A program made the position numbers and the translations under genes. From a virus, in IMG/VR virus record IMGVR_UViG_3300025644_000176, positions 1 to 22,638 of that record: 22,638 nucleotides of DNA; one strand, given 5' to 3'. The notes below the pieces were generated by a model, which was given only the letters and a program-made list of their open reading frames with translations, searched no databases and was not told the DNA's origin. Shown here piece by piece: positions 5,920-12,967 of this stretch (position 1 is the first letter of the stretch; each line of letters starts with the position of its first letter).

Positions 5920-6838
5920 TATTTTCTTCCTTATCTTCGTTTGTTAAATCTTCTTCATTCATTCTCATTAATTTCATACCATATTCATTAGTACCCTTAC
6001 TTATATTTAGTCCTTTTTTAAGCACTAGTTTATTGCTGACCTTGAATCCTTCATAATTTACGTGATGATGCCACCTTCCCCATTTCTTTGTAATACGCAC
6101 CACATCCGGGTGTTGGTCTCTCAAAGACTCTGCGAAGGTTAATCTGTTATCGAACGCCTCTCCATCCTTGGCATATACTTCTTCTGTATTACCACCCTCC
6201 ATAGACATTGTTGCCGACTTACCACATAGGAATGCATTGTATAGGAATGTATTATAACCATCCTTTAATATTCGTAAGCTTAGGTCTGTATCTTCATTAT
6301 ATCTTCCACGCCATCTATGAGGAATATCATTACTTAATAGTATACAAGAATATACTCTAGTGTTTAGATAGTAGGGAGGTCGTTTAGAAAACGCGGGGGC
6401 AAAGAATGCATAGTTCATGCCAGACATGGGTACATTTTCATACCTATCAGTAAAGTCTTCACATGCTTTAAAAATATTGCCGGACGTTACTCTGATCTTT
6501 AAATTATTATTTAGTCTATAGAAGTGTCGGATATTGTCATCCATAATCCAATGCCGTGCGTGGCCCTCAGAAATTGAATGTTCCCACACCCAGTTTCTCA
6601 CCGGTATTGAACCACCGATCTGGCCCTTGTCATCAGGTATTGCGTATTTAGGATCTTCTCTGAAGCCTTCGGGTAGTGTCAGAATCTTGTCTGGGTCAAT
6701 TACCGCGGCGTAATCTGCATATTCGCTTTTCTCGATTACAATTCTATATGGAGTATTTAATGCCTCCAATGTTCTCGATGTTTGTCTTGATTCTGCTCTA
6801 CCTTTCGATATAATATAAATTGGATATTTTCCGTTCAT
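5912..6838 (-). CDS. TET-associated-type glycosyltransferase (TAGT family)
   Basis: A 308-aa GT-A-like glycosyltransferase. It begins YPIYIISKGRA (5-15), followed by PYRIVIEKSEY (30-40), GSIPVRNWVWEHS (76-88), the metal-binding-type HWIMDDNI (D100, D101) and RWRGRYNEDTDLSLR (175-189) with acidic NEDTD at 181-185. It ends with QHPDVV and GRWHHHVNY. This pattern fits the TET/JBP-associated glycosyltransferases described in phages, which are thought to modify oxidised pyrimidines in DNA; no TET/JBP dioxygenase or base hydroxymethylase is present in this window. A dedicated promoter (6869-6897) and GGAAGAG just before ATG 6838 make it the first gene of its transcript. Epimerase and UDP-glucose dehydrogenase genes follow and could supply the donor sugar. 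The acceptor (DNA or other) is not shown by the sequence. Confidence 0.82.
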   Translation of the reverse strand: MNGKYPIYIISKGRAESRQTSRTLEALNTPYRIVIEKSEYADYAAVIDPDKILTLPEGFREDPKYAIPDDKGQIGGSIPVRNWVWEHSISEGHARHWIMDDNIRHFYRLNNNLKIRVTSGNIFKACEDFTDRYENVPMSGMNYAFFAPAFSKRPPYYLNTRVYSCILLSNDIPHRWRGRYNEDTDLSLRILKDGYNTFLYNAFLCGKSATMSMEGGNTEEVYAKDGEAFDNRLTFAESLRDQHPDVVRITKKWGRWHHHVNYEGFKVSNKLVLKKGLNISKGTNEYGMKLMRMNEEDLTNEDKEENNA

Positions 6839-6868
6839 TCACTCTTCCATTATTTAGTTTATACTACT

Positions 6869-6897
6869 ATTATAACATATTTTACAGCTTATGTAAA
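6869..6897 (-). promoter_or_regulatory. Sigma70-type early promoter with extended -10
   Basis: TTTACA (6897-6892), 17-bp spacer, TGT-TATAAT (TATAAT at 6874-6869). The -35 and part of the spacer are the last codons of the 6882-7373 gene. Predicted start near 6862 gives a leader of about 24 nt before the glycosyltransferase ATG. The leader includes a three-codon ATG-GAA-GAG-TGA that doubles as the Shine-Dalgarno region. Confidence 0.85.
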
Positions 6898-7373
6898 TAG
6901 GTTTTTGGTAAATATTTACCACCATAATTTGAATTCCACATACCATTAATGGCCTTCTTGGAATTCACAAAATTTAATATTTTGAATGTTACTACATCCC
7001 CGGCCTCTAATAGTCTTTCTGGTCTTATCGTTTCATATAAGAGGAAGTGGGTCAAGAAGTCTTTATCAATTGAATCTGTGATCTTAACCAGCGCCGCGGA
7101 AGATATATTCCAATGTGAATAGTTGATTTCTTTATTGTCTACTTTATAATCATATAGACCCCAATCGTATCTCCAATTAGTTTTCTCATCAGAATAGATC
7201 AATGGCTCATCTACAAATGTATTACGTTCCATCCACCATTCTAGCAATAGGCTATCACATTTGTCTCTACTGTTGAACGCGGAACCATTTTCATATATGT
7301 GATCTCGATAATCTATAAAGTCCTGTGATACTGTAATGACTCTATTATCCAGTATTTTTTTTATTTTATTTAT
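6882..7373 (-). CDS. Hypothetical phage protein, apparent ATA start
   Basis: A protein-like frame, aromatic and acidic, runs from 7373 to its stop at 6884-6882 (163 codons). Recognisable blocks include DNRVITVSQDFIDYRDHIYENG near the start, LLLEWWMERN, ETIRPERLLEAGDVVTF and NSNYGGKYLPK near the end. No ATG or GTG occurs in frame over the first 46 codons. At the exact place where other junctions here have TAATG, this one reads TAATA: the RNase H stop TAA followed by ATA in this frame, then INKIKKILDNRV. Other options are CTG at 7352, TTG at 7247 or ATG at 7232, each of which discards coherent sequence. The start may be a true AUA codon, a G-to-A mutation or a sequence error. Family and function not recognised. 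Confidence 0.7.
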   Translation of the reverse strand: MNKIKKILDNRVITVSQDFIDYRDHIYENGSAFNSRDKCDSLLLEWWMERNTFVDEPLIYSDEKTNWRYDWGLYDYKVDNKEINYSHWNISSAALVKITDSIDKDFLTHFLLYETIRPERLLEAGDVVTFKILNFVNSKKAINGMWNSNYGGKYLPKTYLHKL

Positions 7374-8221
7374 TATACCGATGCTACATCCCCGATTAAG
7401 TTCCTAAGCTTCTTTTTAGTAAAGTAATTAAATATTTTCATCCGGTGTGTAGTACCACTATAATTAGAATATTTGTCATCAATCTCATTTTTAATATCAT
7501 CCGGTGTACAGGTCAAGTCGATCATATTTTTATTAAGCATCCACCTATCCGCCATCTCTGAAGTAGTTAAGAAATCCTCTGGCTTCATTTCAAGCCAAGC
7601 CTCAATATATATCTTCTTCATAGGGGTTTGTCTCTTACTAGTCACAAATGTATCATCGGAAGATAATATATTGGGAATACCATCACCACTATCTCCTCTA
7701 ATGATATGCTCCTTTAAATAGGCCACTGGGTCTTTATGACTAATAAATTTCTTAATAATGGGTGACCATTGCTTTACATCACCCGCACTATGCAATTGTA
7801 TAAAGTCTTTATCGGCCGATACAATAGTGATGGGTTGGTGTCTAGCATATTTAAGAGTGATAAAGCCGATGATGTCATCCGCTTCAGCGCCTTTCACATA
7901 TATAACTTTCCATGGTAGGTTATCATTAATTTCATCTAAGATTAAGTTAAAGATTTTATATACCTCACCCCAATCATAGGGAGAAGCCTCTCTAGTTTTT
8001 TGTCGTGAAGCTTTATAATGTGGAAAAGCTTCGCGCCTCCAACTTCTTGCATCTGCACAGATAACCACTTCATCGGCTTTAAATTTCTTTTTATAACCTA
8101 TAATAGTATTTAGTATCAAGTGGCGGATTAAATCCTCGTTTACATCTTTCTGAGATTTAGTCACAGCCATTAGCGACCCAATCGCAATTCCATTGAAGTC
8201 AATTAACATTAGTTTATTCAT
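7373..8221 (-). CDS. rnh: RNase H / 5'-3' FEN-family nuclease (T4 Rnh-like)
   Basis: A 282-aa flap-nuclease-family enzyme that would remove RNA primers and adjacent DNA from lagging-strand fragments ahead of ligase. The acidic metal-binding residues are laid out as expected: Asp8 (LMLIDFNG), Asp57 (CADARSWRR), Glu113, Asp115 and Asp116 (GAEADDIIGF), Asp137 and Asp139 (SADKDFIQL), Asp177 and Asp180 (GDSGDGIPN, helix-hairpin-helix region). A basic patch HYKASRQKTR (68-77) fits the arch that grips the 5' end. T4 Rnh is 305 aa, so the length is normal. ATG 8221 overlaps the topoisomerase stop as ATGA, indicating coupled translation. Its stop codon is shared with the odd start of the next gene. 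Confidence 0.93.
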   Translation of the reverse strand: MNKLMLIDFNGIAIGSLMAVTKSQKDVNEDLIRHLILNTIIGYKKKFKADEVVICADARSWRREAFPHYKASRQKTREASPYDWGEVYKIFNLILDEINDNLPWKVIYVKGAEADDIIGFITLKYARHQPITIVSADKDFIQLHSAGDVKQWSPIIKKFISHKDPVAYLKEHIIRGDSGDGIPNILSSDDTFVTSKRQTPMKKIYIEAWLEMKPEDFLTTSEMADRWMLNKNMIDLTCTPDDIKNEIDDKYSNYSGTTHRMKIFNYFTKKKLRNLIGDVASV

Positions 8222-9492
8222 AATTTATTTAAGTCTTCCGTGTACTCAATTTCCGCGGTAGTACAATTCCAGTGTTTTAATTCTTTAATTAATGTAGTCT
8301 CCATTCCCTTCAATATATCTATATTATCTTTGGTTAGAGAGTACATGTTCATTTTTAATAACATGTCTATATTATTATAACACATATCGGTGAGAGTGTT
8401 AACCATTTCACCTTTATTTTTACCCTTAAAGTTAATCTTACCGGAAATAACTTCAGTAATAAATCTAATCTTCTCAATCACTAGATCAAGCGATGTCTGG
8501 TCTCTATTAATATTAAACTTAAGTCTTTGTTCAACATATTTAATGCGAGCATCAACAAAGTCCTCAATTAACTCATAAGGGTTATCATAGATTTTCAACT
8601 TACCGTTTTCACCAATCACAGTAATATTTTCATGCAATACTTTCTTAAGGGCAAATGTTGGTATGATGTTAGGATCTTTTCGCATCCTTACTTCAAATTG
8701 GAAACCATTCTCATCACATTGGTCATCATAAGAAGATATTTTTCCCTTCGAGGCCAATTTCTCTAGGTGCTCAATGTATTTTTCACGCGTAAATACCGGT
8801 GGTACCTCGGTAATGCTAATCTTGGTGGGTGAGATTACTTTATAACTACCCGTCACCATGATTTCAGATCCTATTCGTTCCACTGTACCATTAAAGTCAG
8901 GGAATTGTGGTATTAACTTCATACCTCTAATATTCTTACCCTTGAGCCGTGCCTTTACAAGCTTTAATAACACTTTAGGGTCATACGGCATAATCTTTGT
9001 AGCAAAGCCTACGGAAATTCCCTGCACACCATTAACCAATACCCACGGTATTAGAGGAAGATAAAATCTCGGCTCAGGGTCTTCAGGGTCTTTCATTGGT
9101 GGCATTACATCAAAATCTGCAAACCATTTATCAAAGTTATTGGATAATTTTGTGAAAGTATATCTAGCCGCAGCAGCGGCCGGTACTAATCTTGACCCAA
9201 AAGAGCCTTCGCCTTCGAGTAGTGAAATATTATTATTAAATGGCGCGACCAATCCATTGATTGCATCTTCTAATGATGCTGGTCCATGATGGAAGTTTGC
9301 GTGTGAGATTACGGCACCGGCCAGTGAAGCCGTTTTATTTAGTTTGTGACGCGCCACCTTATTTGTTGTGTATACAATCTTCCTCTGCCCTGACTTAAAT
9401 CCATCCATCATACTAGGAATGGCGCGATTATACAATACATATTCTGAGTATGATTTAAACTCGTTATTTACAAGATCCTCAATAGATTTCAT
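8218..9492 (-). CDS. 52: Type II DNA topoisomerase medium subunit (T4 gp52-like)
   Basis: The DNA-cleaving subunit (GyrA/ParC-like) of the phage type II topoisomerase; it works with the 10152-11960 product to relax and untangle replicating DNA. The start MKSIEDLVNNEF...YSEYVLYNRAIP matches the family opening, then DGFKSGQRKIVY (30-41), GAVISHANFHHG (59-70) and the catalytic Arg110-Tyr111 in AAAAARYTFTKL. Further conserved blocks are PLIPWVLVNGVQGISVGFAT and the C-terminal coiled tower region. At 424 aa it is close to T4 gp52 (about 440) and lacks the GyrA beta-propeller, so no supercoiling is expected. It starts one base after the stop of the 95-aa gene. Confidence 0.95.
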   Translation of the reverse strand: MKSIEDLVNNEFKSYSEYVLYNRAIPSMMDGFKSGQRKIVYTTNKVARHKLNKTASLAGAVISHANFHHGPASLEDAINGLVAPFNNNISLLEGEGSFGSRLVPAAAAARYTFTKLSNNFDKWFADFDVMPPMKDPEDPEPRFYLPLIPWVLVNGVQGISVGFATKIMPYDPKVLLKLVKARLKGKNIRGMKLIPQFPDFNGTVERIGSEIMVTGSYKVISPTKISITEVPPVFTREKYIEHLEKLASKGKISSYDDQCDENGFQFEVRMRKDPNIIPTFALKKVLHENITVIGENGKLKIYDNPYELIEDFVDARIKYVEQRLKFNINRDQTSLDLVIEKIRFITEVISGKINFKGKNKGEMVNTLTDMCYNNIDMLLKMNMYSLTKDNIDILKGMETTLIKELKHWNCTTAEIEYTEDLNKL

Positions 9493-9493
9493 A

Positions 9494-9781
9494 TTACCAA
9501 TCAGGGGTGTTAAAATTTAAACCGGAGGTGGTGGCCATGTCGGCTTTATTCTCCGTCTCGGTGGCGTACATAAATTCAGGTGAGTATGCCGCCATACCCT
9601 GAGCCTCAATATTATCATCATTAATTTCAGCCATACCGAATAGAGCTTTATCAATCATTTTATTTTCTTCAACCATTGAAACCGCGTTCATCGAAATATC
9701 CAATTTAGATGAGCCATGAAGTCTTCGTTGTTTAGCTTCATATTGTAGTTTTTCTCTTCTGTTCATGCCTCTAGTATTCAT
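9494..9781 (-). CDS. Hypothetical 95-aa phage protein
   Basis: Begins with a basic, helical stretch (MNTRGMNRREKLQYEAKQRRLHG as a pattern, residues 1-23), then Met-rich and acidic segments, and ends in SGLNFNTPDW. ATG 9781 is preceded by AAGGAAG about 5 nt away and by a promoter (9811-9839), so it heads the transcript that carries topoisomerase medium subunit and RNase H. The basic N-terminus and acidic, probably disordered remainder suggest a small DNA- or protein-binding accessory factor (inference). Seven methionines besides the start are notable. Family not recognised. Confidence 0.72.
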   Translation of the reverse strand: MNTRGMNRREKLQYEAKQRRLHGSSKLDISMNAVSMVEENKMIDKALFGMAEINDDNIEAQGMAAYSPEFMYATETENKADMATTSGLNFNTPDW

Positions 9782-9810
9782 ATCACTTCCTTTTCAATTG
9801 TTATATGTAT

Positions 9811-9839
9811 ATTATATCATAAAATAGGGCCTGTGTAAA
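9811..9839 (-). promoter_or_regulatory. Sigma70-type early promoter with extended -10
   Basis: TTTACA (9839-9834), 17-bp spacer, TGA-TATAAT (TATAAT at 9816-9811), with the shared upstream sequence AATACGGTTTTGCAC (about 9854-9840). It sits between the NTP-pyrophosphatase-like gene and the 95-aa gene, about 30 bp before the latter's ATG. Confidence 0.85.
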
Positions 9840-9858
9840 GTGCAAAACCGTATTTATT

Positions 9859-10152
9859 TTAATCTTTTAACAATAGACCATCGGAAAACGATCCATTTGT
9901 GATAACCTTCTCTATTTTGGCCTTAAGTACATCATCTTCATCAACTCCGTGTGCCTTCATAATAGCTAAGAAAACTTCATACACATCTGCATATTCATTA
10001 ACATCGCTCCAATCAGAGTCGGCAAGTTCCTGCAACTCCTCATTTAGTTTATCCATCAAAAATTTCTTATATGTTTCACCCTTAGGGTCTACATTAGATA
10101 ATCTTGACTTAGGTATAATATCTCTATATTTGTTTCTTATTAATTTATACAT
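9859..10152 (-). CDS. MazG-like all-alpha NTP pyrophosphatase family protein
   Basis: A 97-aa, all-helical protein. It opens YKLIRNKYRDIIPK, then EELQELADS and EYADVYEVFLAIMKAHG, ending in KVITNGSFSDGLLLKD. This matches the pattern of phosphoribosyl-ATP-pyrophosphatase/MazG-like proteins: a basic KLxRxK N-terminus, an EExxEL helix and an E(x)xxD metal-binding pair, with the GxFxxGxxL tail of the house-cleaning NTP-PPase group. Such enzymes hydrolyse unwanted NTPs or dNTPs to the monophosphate. ATG 10152 overlaps the topoisomerase stop as TAATG, so that start is preferred to a TTG five codons upstream. Co-translation with topoisomerase places it in the replication programme. Confidence 0.75.
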   Translation of the reverse strand: MYKLIRNKYRDIIPKSRLSNVDPKGETYKKFLMDKLNEELQELADSDWSDVNEYADVYEVFLAIMKAHGVDEDDVLKAKIEKVITNGSFSDGLLLKD

Positions 10153-11960
10153 TATGCTAGTAACCAATCCTTTCGTAATTGGGCCTCGTCACCTAAAGCT
10201 AAATGTAGTGCTTTAGGATCATTTATATCATCATGTGTAATAACATCATAATCATCTGTGTTAATAATATCTCTATATTCTGAAGCCGATAAAGAACCAA
10301 GACCCTTGGCGTATTTCTTACTCCACCCACTCAAGTCTTCATTGCCAATTTCTTTTAAATTATATAGATATTTTACTTCACCACCCTTCTTGGCAATCAT
10401 TAGTGGTGAGTTATAGATTCTAATCTTATGGTGTGTGAATAGCTCCTTCCAATGAGCGAAGAATCCGATGAGTAGCATTTTAATGTGGTGCCCATCTTCA
10501 TCCTGGTCGGTAAGAATACCGATATAGTCATAATTCATTGTAGTGACGGGTTCACCTAAATTTAAGCCTAGAATATTCATTACATCGCTCAACTCTTTGT
10601 TTTTAACAATATCGGTTAGCTTCATACCGTATGTATTCTTAACCTTGCCCTTCAATGGATAACCACCATGAATTTTAGGATCGCGAACCTTAATAAGATT
10701 ACCAATCGCTGATTGACCCTCAGTCAAGAAAAGAATATTGCCACCACCCTTGGCTTGAACGTGAGAAATAACCTTCTTTCTGTGAGTGTCTTTAAGCTTT
10801 TTTCTTAATTCTCGAGCTTCGGCCAGTTGTTTCTTAAGTAATTGAGCCTCAATGATAGGCATAATAAGATCTTCATTACGCATTATCTTATTGAACCATT
10901 TATCGTTATCCTCCAAATCGGCGAATAGGTCTTTAAATTTTGATATCTCGAGAGTCATTCGTTCCTTGGTTTGAGACTCCCATTTCAGGCCTGGAATTTC
11001 ATTGGTGATAAGAACGAATATAAATTTAGACTTAATATCAAACGGCTTAATATTAAGTTTATGTTTCTTATTGATCTTATCGCGCAGTGCATTATTAATA
11101 AGCATTGAAACATAATCAATGTGAGAACCACCTCTGAATGTTTCTATACCATTAAGAAATGAAATTTGATCACCAGCATCAGATGGTAGCACGGCAATTT
11201 TGTAATGATCGGTTTCAATAAATTCAAATACTGGATCGATCATGTTTAGATAATTTTTAAACACTCTACTCTTAATAAGCCTACCATTCAACTTAAATTG
11301 AATTTTAGGATAGCACACCGCAAGATCCATAACACGTTTTTCAATCATCATAATATGAGTATCATCCAATCCACTCATTTTAAATAATTCGTAGTCTGGT
11401 GTGTAGGTAACCTTCGTCCCCACATTACCGTTAGAGGCCGTGACTTGAGAATCACAGTGTAGCATACCATCTTTACATTTAATATGTGTTCTGTCCACAT
11501 TATTGTCTGTCATGACGGTGAACCTATGCGACATGATATTAACCAAAGATGCACCAAGACCATGCGTACCAATACTTACAAAATCATCTTCACCAAAGTT
11601 GGCACCTGCGCGTAAATTAGTGAAGGCCAATTCAGCCTTGGTCTTACCATGCTCTTCATCAAACTCAGAAGATATGCCTCGGCCATTATCTTCAATGGAT
11701 ATTTTATCACCATCGATTTTAACTTTAATTAGATTCGCGTGCCTACCATCGGTTCTTAAATACTCATCTATTGAATTGGAAATAATCTCATCGAATAGCT
11801 TTAAGAAAGCGGGTACAATGTTAATGTTGCACTTTTCAATTTTATCATCAAATACACCCCATCGATTATGAGGTGATAGTGTAATATCGCCGACATACAT
11901 ACCAGGCTTTTGTCTTACATGGTCTCGTTCACTTAGAACTTTAATATCATTTTTTCTCAT
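10152..11960 (-). CDS. 39: Type II DNA topoisomerase large (ATPase) subunit (T4 gp39/gp60-like)
   Basis: The ATPase subunit (GyrB/ParE-like) that opens and closes the protein gate on the transported DNA segment. The GHKL ATPase shows Glu58 and Asn62 (DEIISNSIDEY), DNGRGI (91-96), GTHGLGA (131-137) and the switch-lysine loop QTKERM (330-335). The Toprim metal site follows: TEGQSAIG (Glu414) and DQDEDG (485-490). At 602 aa it is a single continuous chain, whereas in T4 the corresponding protein is split into gp39 and gp60. The opening MRKNDIKVLSERDHVRQKPGMYVGD fits the family, so ATG 11960 is the real start. There is no Shine-Dalgarno, and the promoter at 11968-11996 would start transcription at or within about 3 nt of the ATG, implying leaderless mRNA. 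It ends TAATG with the next gene. Confidence 0.95.
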   Translation of the reverse strand: MRKNDIKVLSERDHVRQKPGMYVGDITLSPHNRWGVFDDKIEKCNINIVPAFLKLFDEIISNSIDEYLRTDGRHANLIKVKIDGDKISIEDNGRGISSEFDEEHGKTKAELAFTNLRAGANFGEDDFVSIGTHGLGASLVNIMSHRFTVMTDNNVDRTHIKCKDGMLHCDSQVTASNGNVGTKVTYTPDYELFKMSGLDDTHIMMIEKRVMDLAVCYPKIQFKLNGRLIKSRVFKNYLNMIDPVFEFIETDHYKIAVLPSDAGDQISFLNGIETFRGGSHIDYVSMLINNALRDKINKKHKLNIKPFDIKSKFIFVLITNEIPGLKWESQTKERMTLEISKFKDLFADLEDNDKWFNKIMRNEDLIMPIIEAQLLKKQLAEARELRKKLKDTHRKKVISHVQAKGGGNILFLTEGQSAIGNLIKVRDPKIHGGYPLKGKVKNTYGMKLTDIVKNKELSDVMNILGLNLGEPVTTMNYDYIGILTDQDEDGHHIKMLLIGFFAHWKELFTHHKIRIYNSPLMIAKKGGEVKYLYNLKEIGNEDLSGWSKKYAKGLGSLSASEYRDIINTDDYDVITHDDINDPKALHLALGDEAQLRKDWLLA

Positions 11961-11967
11961 AATTTAT

Positions 11968-11996
11968 ATTATATCACATTTATTGTCTATTGTAAA
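11968..11996 (-). promoter_or_regulatory. Sigma70-type promoter positioned for a leaderless transcript
   Basis: TTTACA (11996-11991), 17-bp spacer, TGA-TATAAT (TATAAT at 11973-11968). Only 7 nt (ATAAATT) separate the -10 from the topoisomerase ATG, so the start would fall at 11961 or on the A of the start codon at 11960. The upstream half overlaps the end of the 54-aa membrane protein gene. Confidence 0.85.
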
Positions 11997-12144
11997 TACC
12001 TTGAGATTCTTCCCAGTCAATGAAAATACCGAACATCATAAAAGGTATTAATATTATCAAAAATAAAATCATCATGATTGTGACTATACTAAAGATGAAT
12101 GCTATCGCCATCCATTGCATAAATGTTAAGATTGATTCTTGCAT
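11980..12144 (-). CDS. Small single-span membrane protein, 54 aa
   Basis: A short ORF encoding MQESILTFMQWMAIAF, then a long hydrophobic run (about residues 13-41: IVTIMMILFLIILIPFMMFG) and a polar tail DWEESQGIYNRQ. This is a clear transmembrane helix in a tiny protein. ATG 12144 lies inside the 45-aa gene and overlaps it by 19 bp; the upstream ribosome-binding site is weak (TAAG), so translation probably depends on the gene before it. Its 3' end overlaps the topoisomerase promoter. With the tiny membrane genes at 12705-13065 it suggests a set of early inner-membrane effectors (inference). Function unknown. Confidence 0.6.
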   Translation of the reverse strand: MQESILTFMQWMAIAFIFSIVTIMMILFLIILIPFMMFGIFIDWEESQGIYNRQ

Positions 12145-12263
12145 CGCTTACTGTTTGGTTTACGAGCACATCTATATGAGCCGTGACTTAAAGATTTTTT
12201 ATTAATATTGTTTCCATTGGCGCCTCTTTTTCTTTTCACGCCGGCAATCACTGTTTTACTCAT
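12126..12263 (-). CDS. Small basic protein, 45 aa
   Basis: The chosen start at 12263 (MSKTVIAGVKRKRGANG) overlaps the upstream stop as ATGA; the same frame is open 15 codons earlier but that part lies inside the upstream gene. The product is strongly basic, with KRKRG near the start, RCARKPNSKRCKNQS at the end, and two cysteines. It has no acidic residues at all. It could bind nucleic acid or an acidic partner (inference); no family is recognised. Part of the coupled chain of tiny genes from 13065 to 11980. Confidence 0.6.
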   Translation of the reverse strand: MSKTVIAGVKRKRGANGNNINKKSLSHGSYRCARKPNSKRCKNQS

Positions 12264-12502
12264 TGCACACCCACACTTGTTACTTGGTCGAAGTGAAAAG
12301 AACGCCATTGTGCATTTCCATCCACCATTTCAGTGACTACCAGCATATCATCAGCATGTTCTCTACCCCCGTTACCGGAAGTTTCTGCCACCAAATCCTC
12401 TCTAGTAGTAAAAAAGCCTTGGCGTTCACTGCCATCCTTCTTTGTGAATGTGATGTCCACCACACCTTCTTTTAACCAACCCCTCAATTCATTAATATTC
12501 AT
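12260..12502 (-). CDS. Small SH3-barrel-like protein (resembles DUF2693-type)
   Basis: An 80-aa protein. MNINELRGWLKEGVVDITFTKKDGSER is the opening pattern (residues 1-27), then a glycine/glutamate-rich middle and a beta-rich end (MLVVTEMVDGNAQWRSFHFDQVTSVGVQ). The 'L-x-x-G-V-V-x-I-T-F-T-K-K-D-G' opening resembles the small viral SH3-like proteins known as DUF2693; this is by recollection only. The role of that family is not established. AGGAG lies about 11 nt before ATG 12502. It overlaps the next gene as ATGA. Confidence 0.7.
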   Translation of the reverse strand: MNINELRGWLKEGVVDITFTKKDGSERQGFFTTREDLVAETSGNGGREHADDMLVVTEMVDGNAQWRSFHFDQVTSVGVQ

Positions 12503-12520
12503 AATATATTTTTCTCCTAT

Positions 12521-12727
12521 TTATGTAAAATATTGATATACTCCATCGACTCGCGCCTGTGTACGTTTCCACACCAATCTATCTTCATCTTTAATGGCCC
12601 TATATGGTAAATTCATAATGTCATCTTCTCTTTTTCTGGCCTGTTCAATGACACCACCGTTAGCCAAAAACTCAGCCACTTGACCTTTTAAAATTGCCCT
12701 TGCCTTATCTTTTTCTGCTTGACTCAT
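12521..12727 (-). CDS. Hypothetical 68-aa phage protein
   Basis: ATG 12727 (MSQAEKDKARAILKGQ) is chosen because AGGAG lies 7 nt upstream; the frame extends 7 codons further without a ribosome-binding site. The protein is helical and charged, with VAEFLANGGVIEQ (about 17-29) followed by KREDDIMNLPYRA and a WKRTQARVDGV segment. The FLANGGxIxQ stretch recalls short phage DNA-binding or regulatory proteins, but I cannot assign a family. It overlaps the end of the 57-aa membrane protein gene by 23 bp, consistent with coupled translation. Confidence 0.68.
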   Translation of the reverse strand: MSQAEKDKARAILKGQVAEFLANGGVIEQARKREDDIMNLPYRAIKDEDRLVWKRTQARVDGVYQYFT

Positions 12728-12878
12728 TATACTGCTCCTCATAATCATTTAAAATACCATTGACAATATCATTAACAATATCATCCACCTCATTTCTAAA
12801 TTTATTGAACCCAATTGTGACGCCTATCCAATATGAAAAAAGCATTAAACCGGATGTGATAAACCAATAATATTCCAT
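12705..12878 (-). CDS. Small membrane protein with acidic tail, 57 aa
   Basis: An ORF encoding MEYYWFITSGLMLFSYWIGVTIG (N-terminal transmembrane helix, about residues 4-24), then NKFRNEVDDIVNDIVNGIL, an amphipathic acidic helix, and a charged end NESSRKR. ATG 12878 shares its A with the stop codon of the preceding microprotein (TGATG), so translation is almost certainly coupled. The C-terminal region overlaps the 68-aa gene by 23 bp and carries its Shine-Dalgarno GAGGAG. The layout (membrane anchor plus acidic coil) suits an inner-membrane anchored inhibitor or adaptor, but that is speculation. Confidence 0.65.
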   Translation of the reverse strand: MEYYWFITSGLMLFSYWIGVTIGFNKFRNEVDDIVNDIVNGILNDYEEQYNESSRKR

Positions 12879-12967
12879 CACTGTACCAACTTTAATTTAG
12901 TATGTAGACTACCTAGATACCAACCGATACCCACCGCCATAAAAACTATCGCAAATTCAAACATCAT
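12878..12967 (-). CDS. Membrane microprotein, 29 aa
   Basis: An ORF of 29 codons encoding MMFEFAIVFMAVGIGWYLG, a single hydrophobic helix, then SLHTKLKLVQ. Despite its size it has a textbook translation start: AAGGAG, AAA, ATGATG at 12967-12962. The first ATG overlaps the stop of the upstream microprotein (ATGATG containing TGA), and its own stop overlaps the next start (TGATG). Such a seamless chain makes chance unlikely. Topology is probably N-out with a basic cytoplasmic tail (inference). Confidence 0.65.
   Translation of the reverse strand: MMFEFAIVFMAVGIGWYLGSLHTKLKLVQ

Noticed and set aside
6841-6852. Three-codon ATG-GAA-GAG-TGA before the glycosyltransferase as an upstream regulatory ORF
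   Set aside because: Its sequence is better explained as the Shine-Dalgarno (GGAAGAG) of the ATG at 6838.
12263-12308. N-terminal extension of the 45-aa basic protein (MAFFSLRPSNKCGCA)
   Set aside because: It overlaps the coding region of the upstream gene, while the ATGA junction at 12263 fits the genome's coupling habit.
105-12536. Plus-strand open frames, for example 2517-2858, 9899-10216 and 11503-11871
   Set aside because: All lie antisense to well-supported genes, show Ser/Leu/Ile-rich shadow composition, and lack ribosome-binding sites or recognisable motifs.
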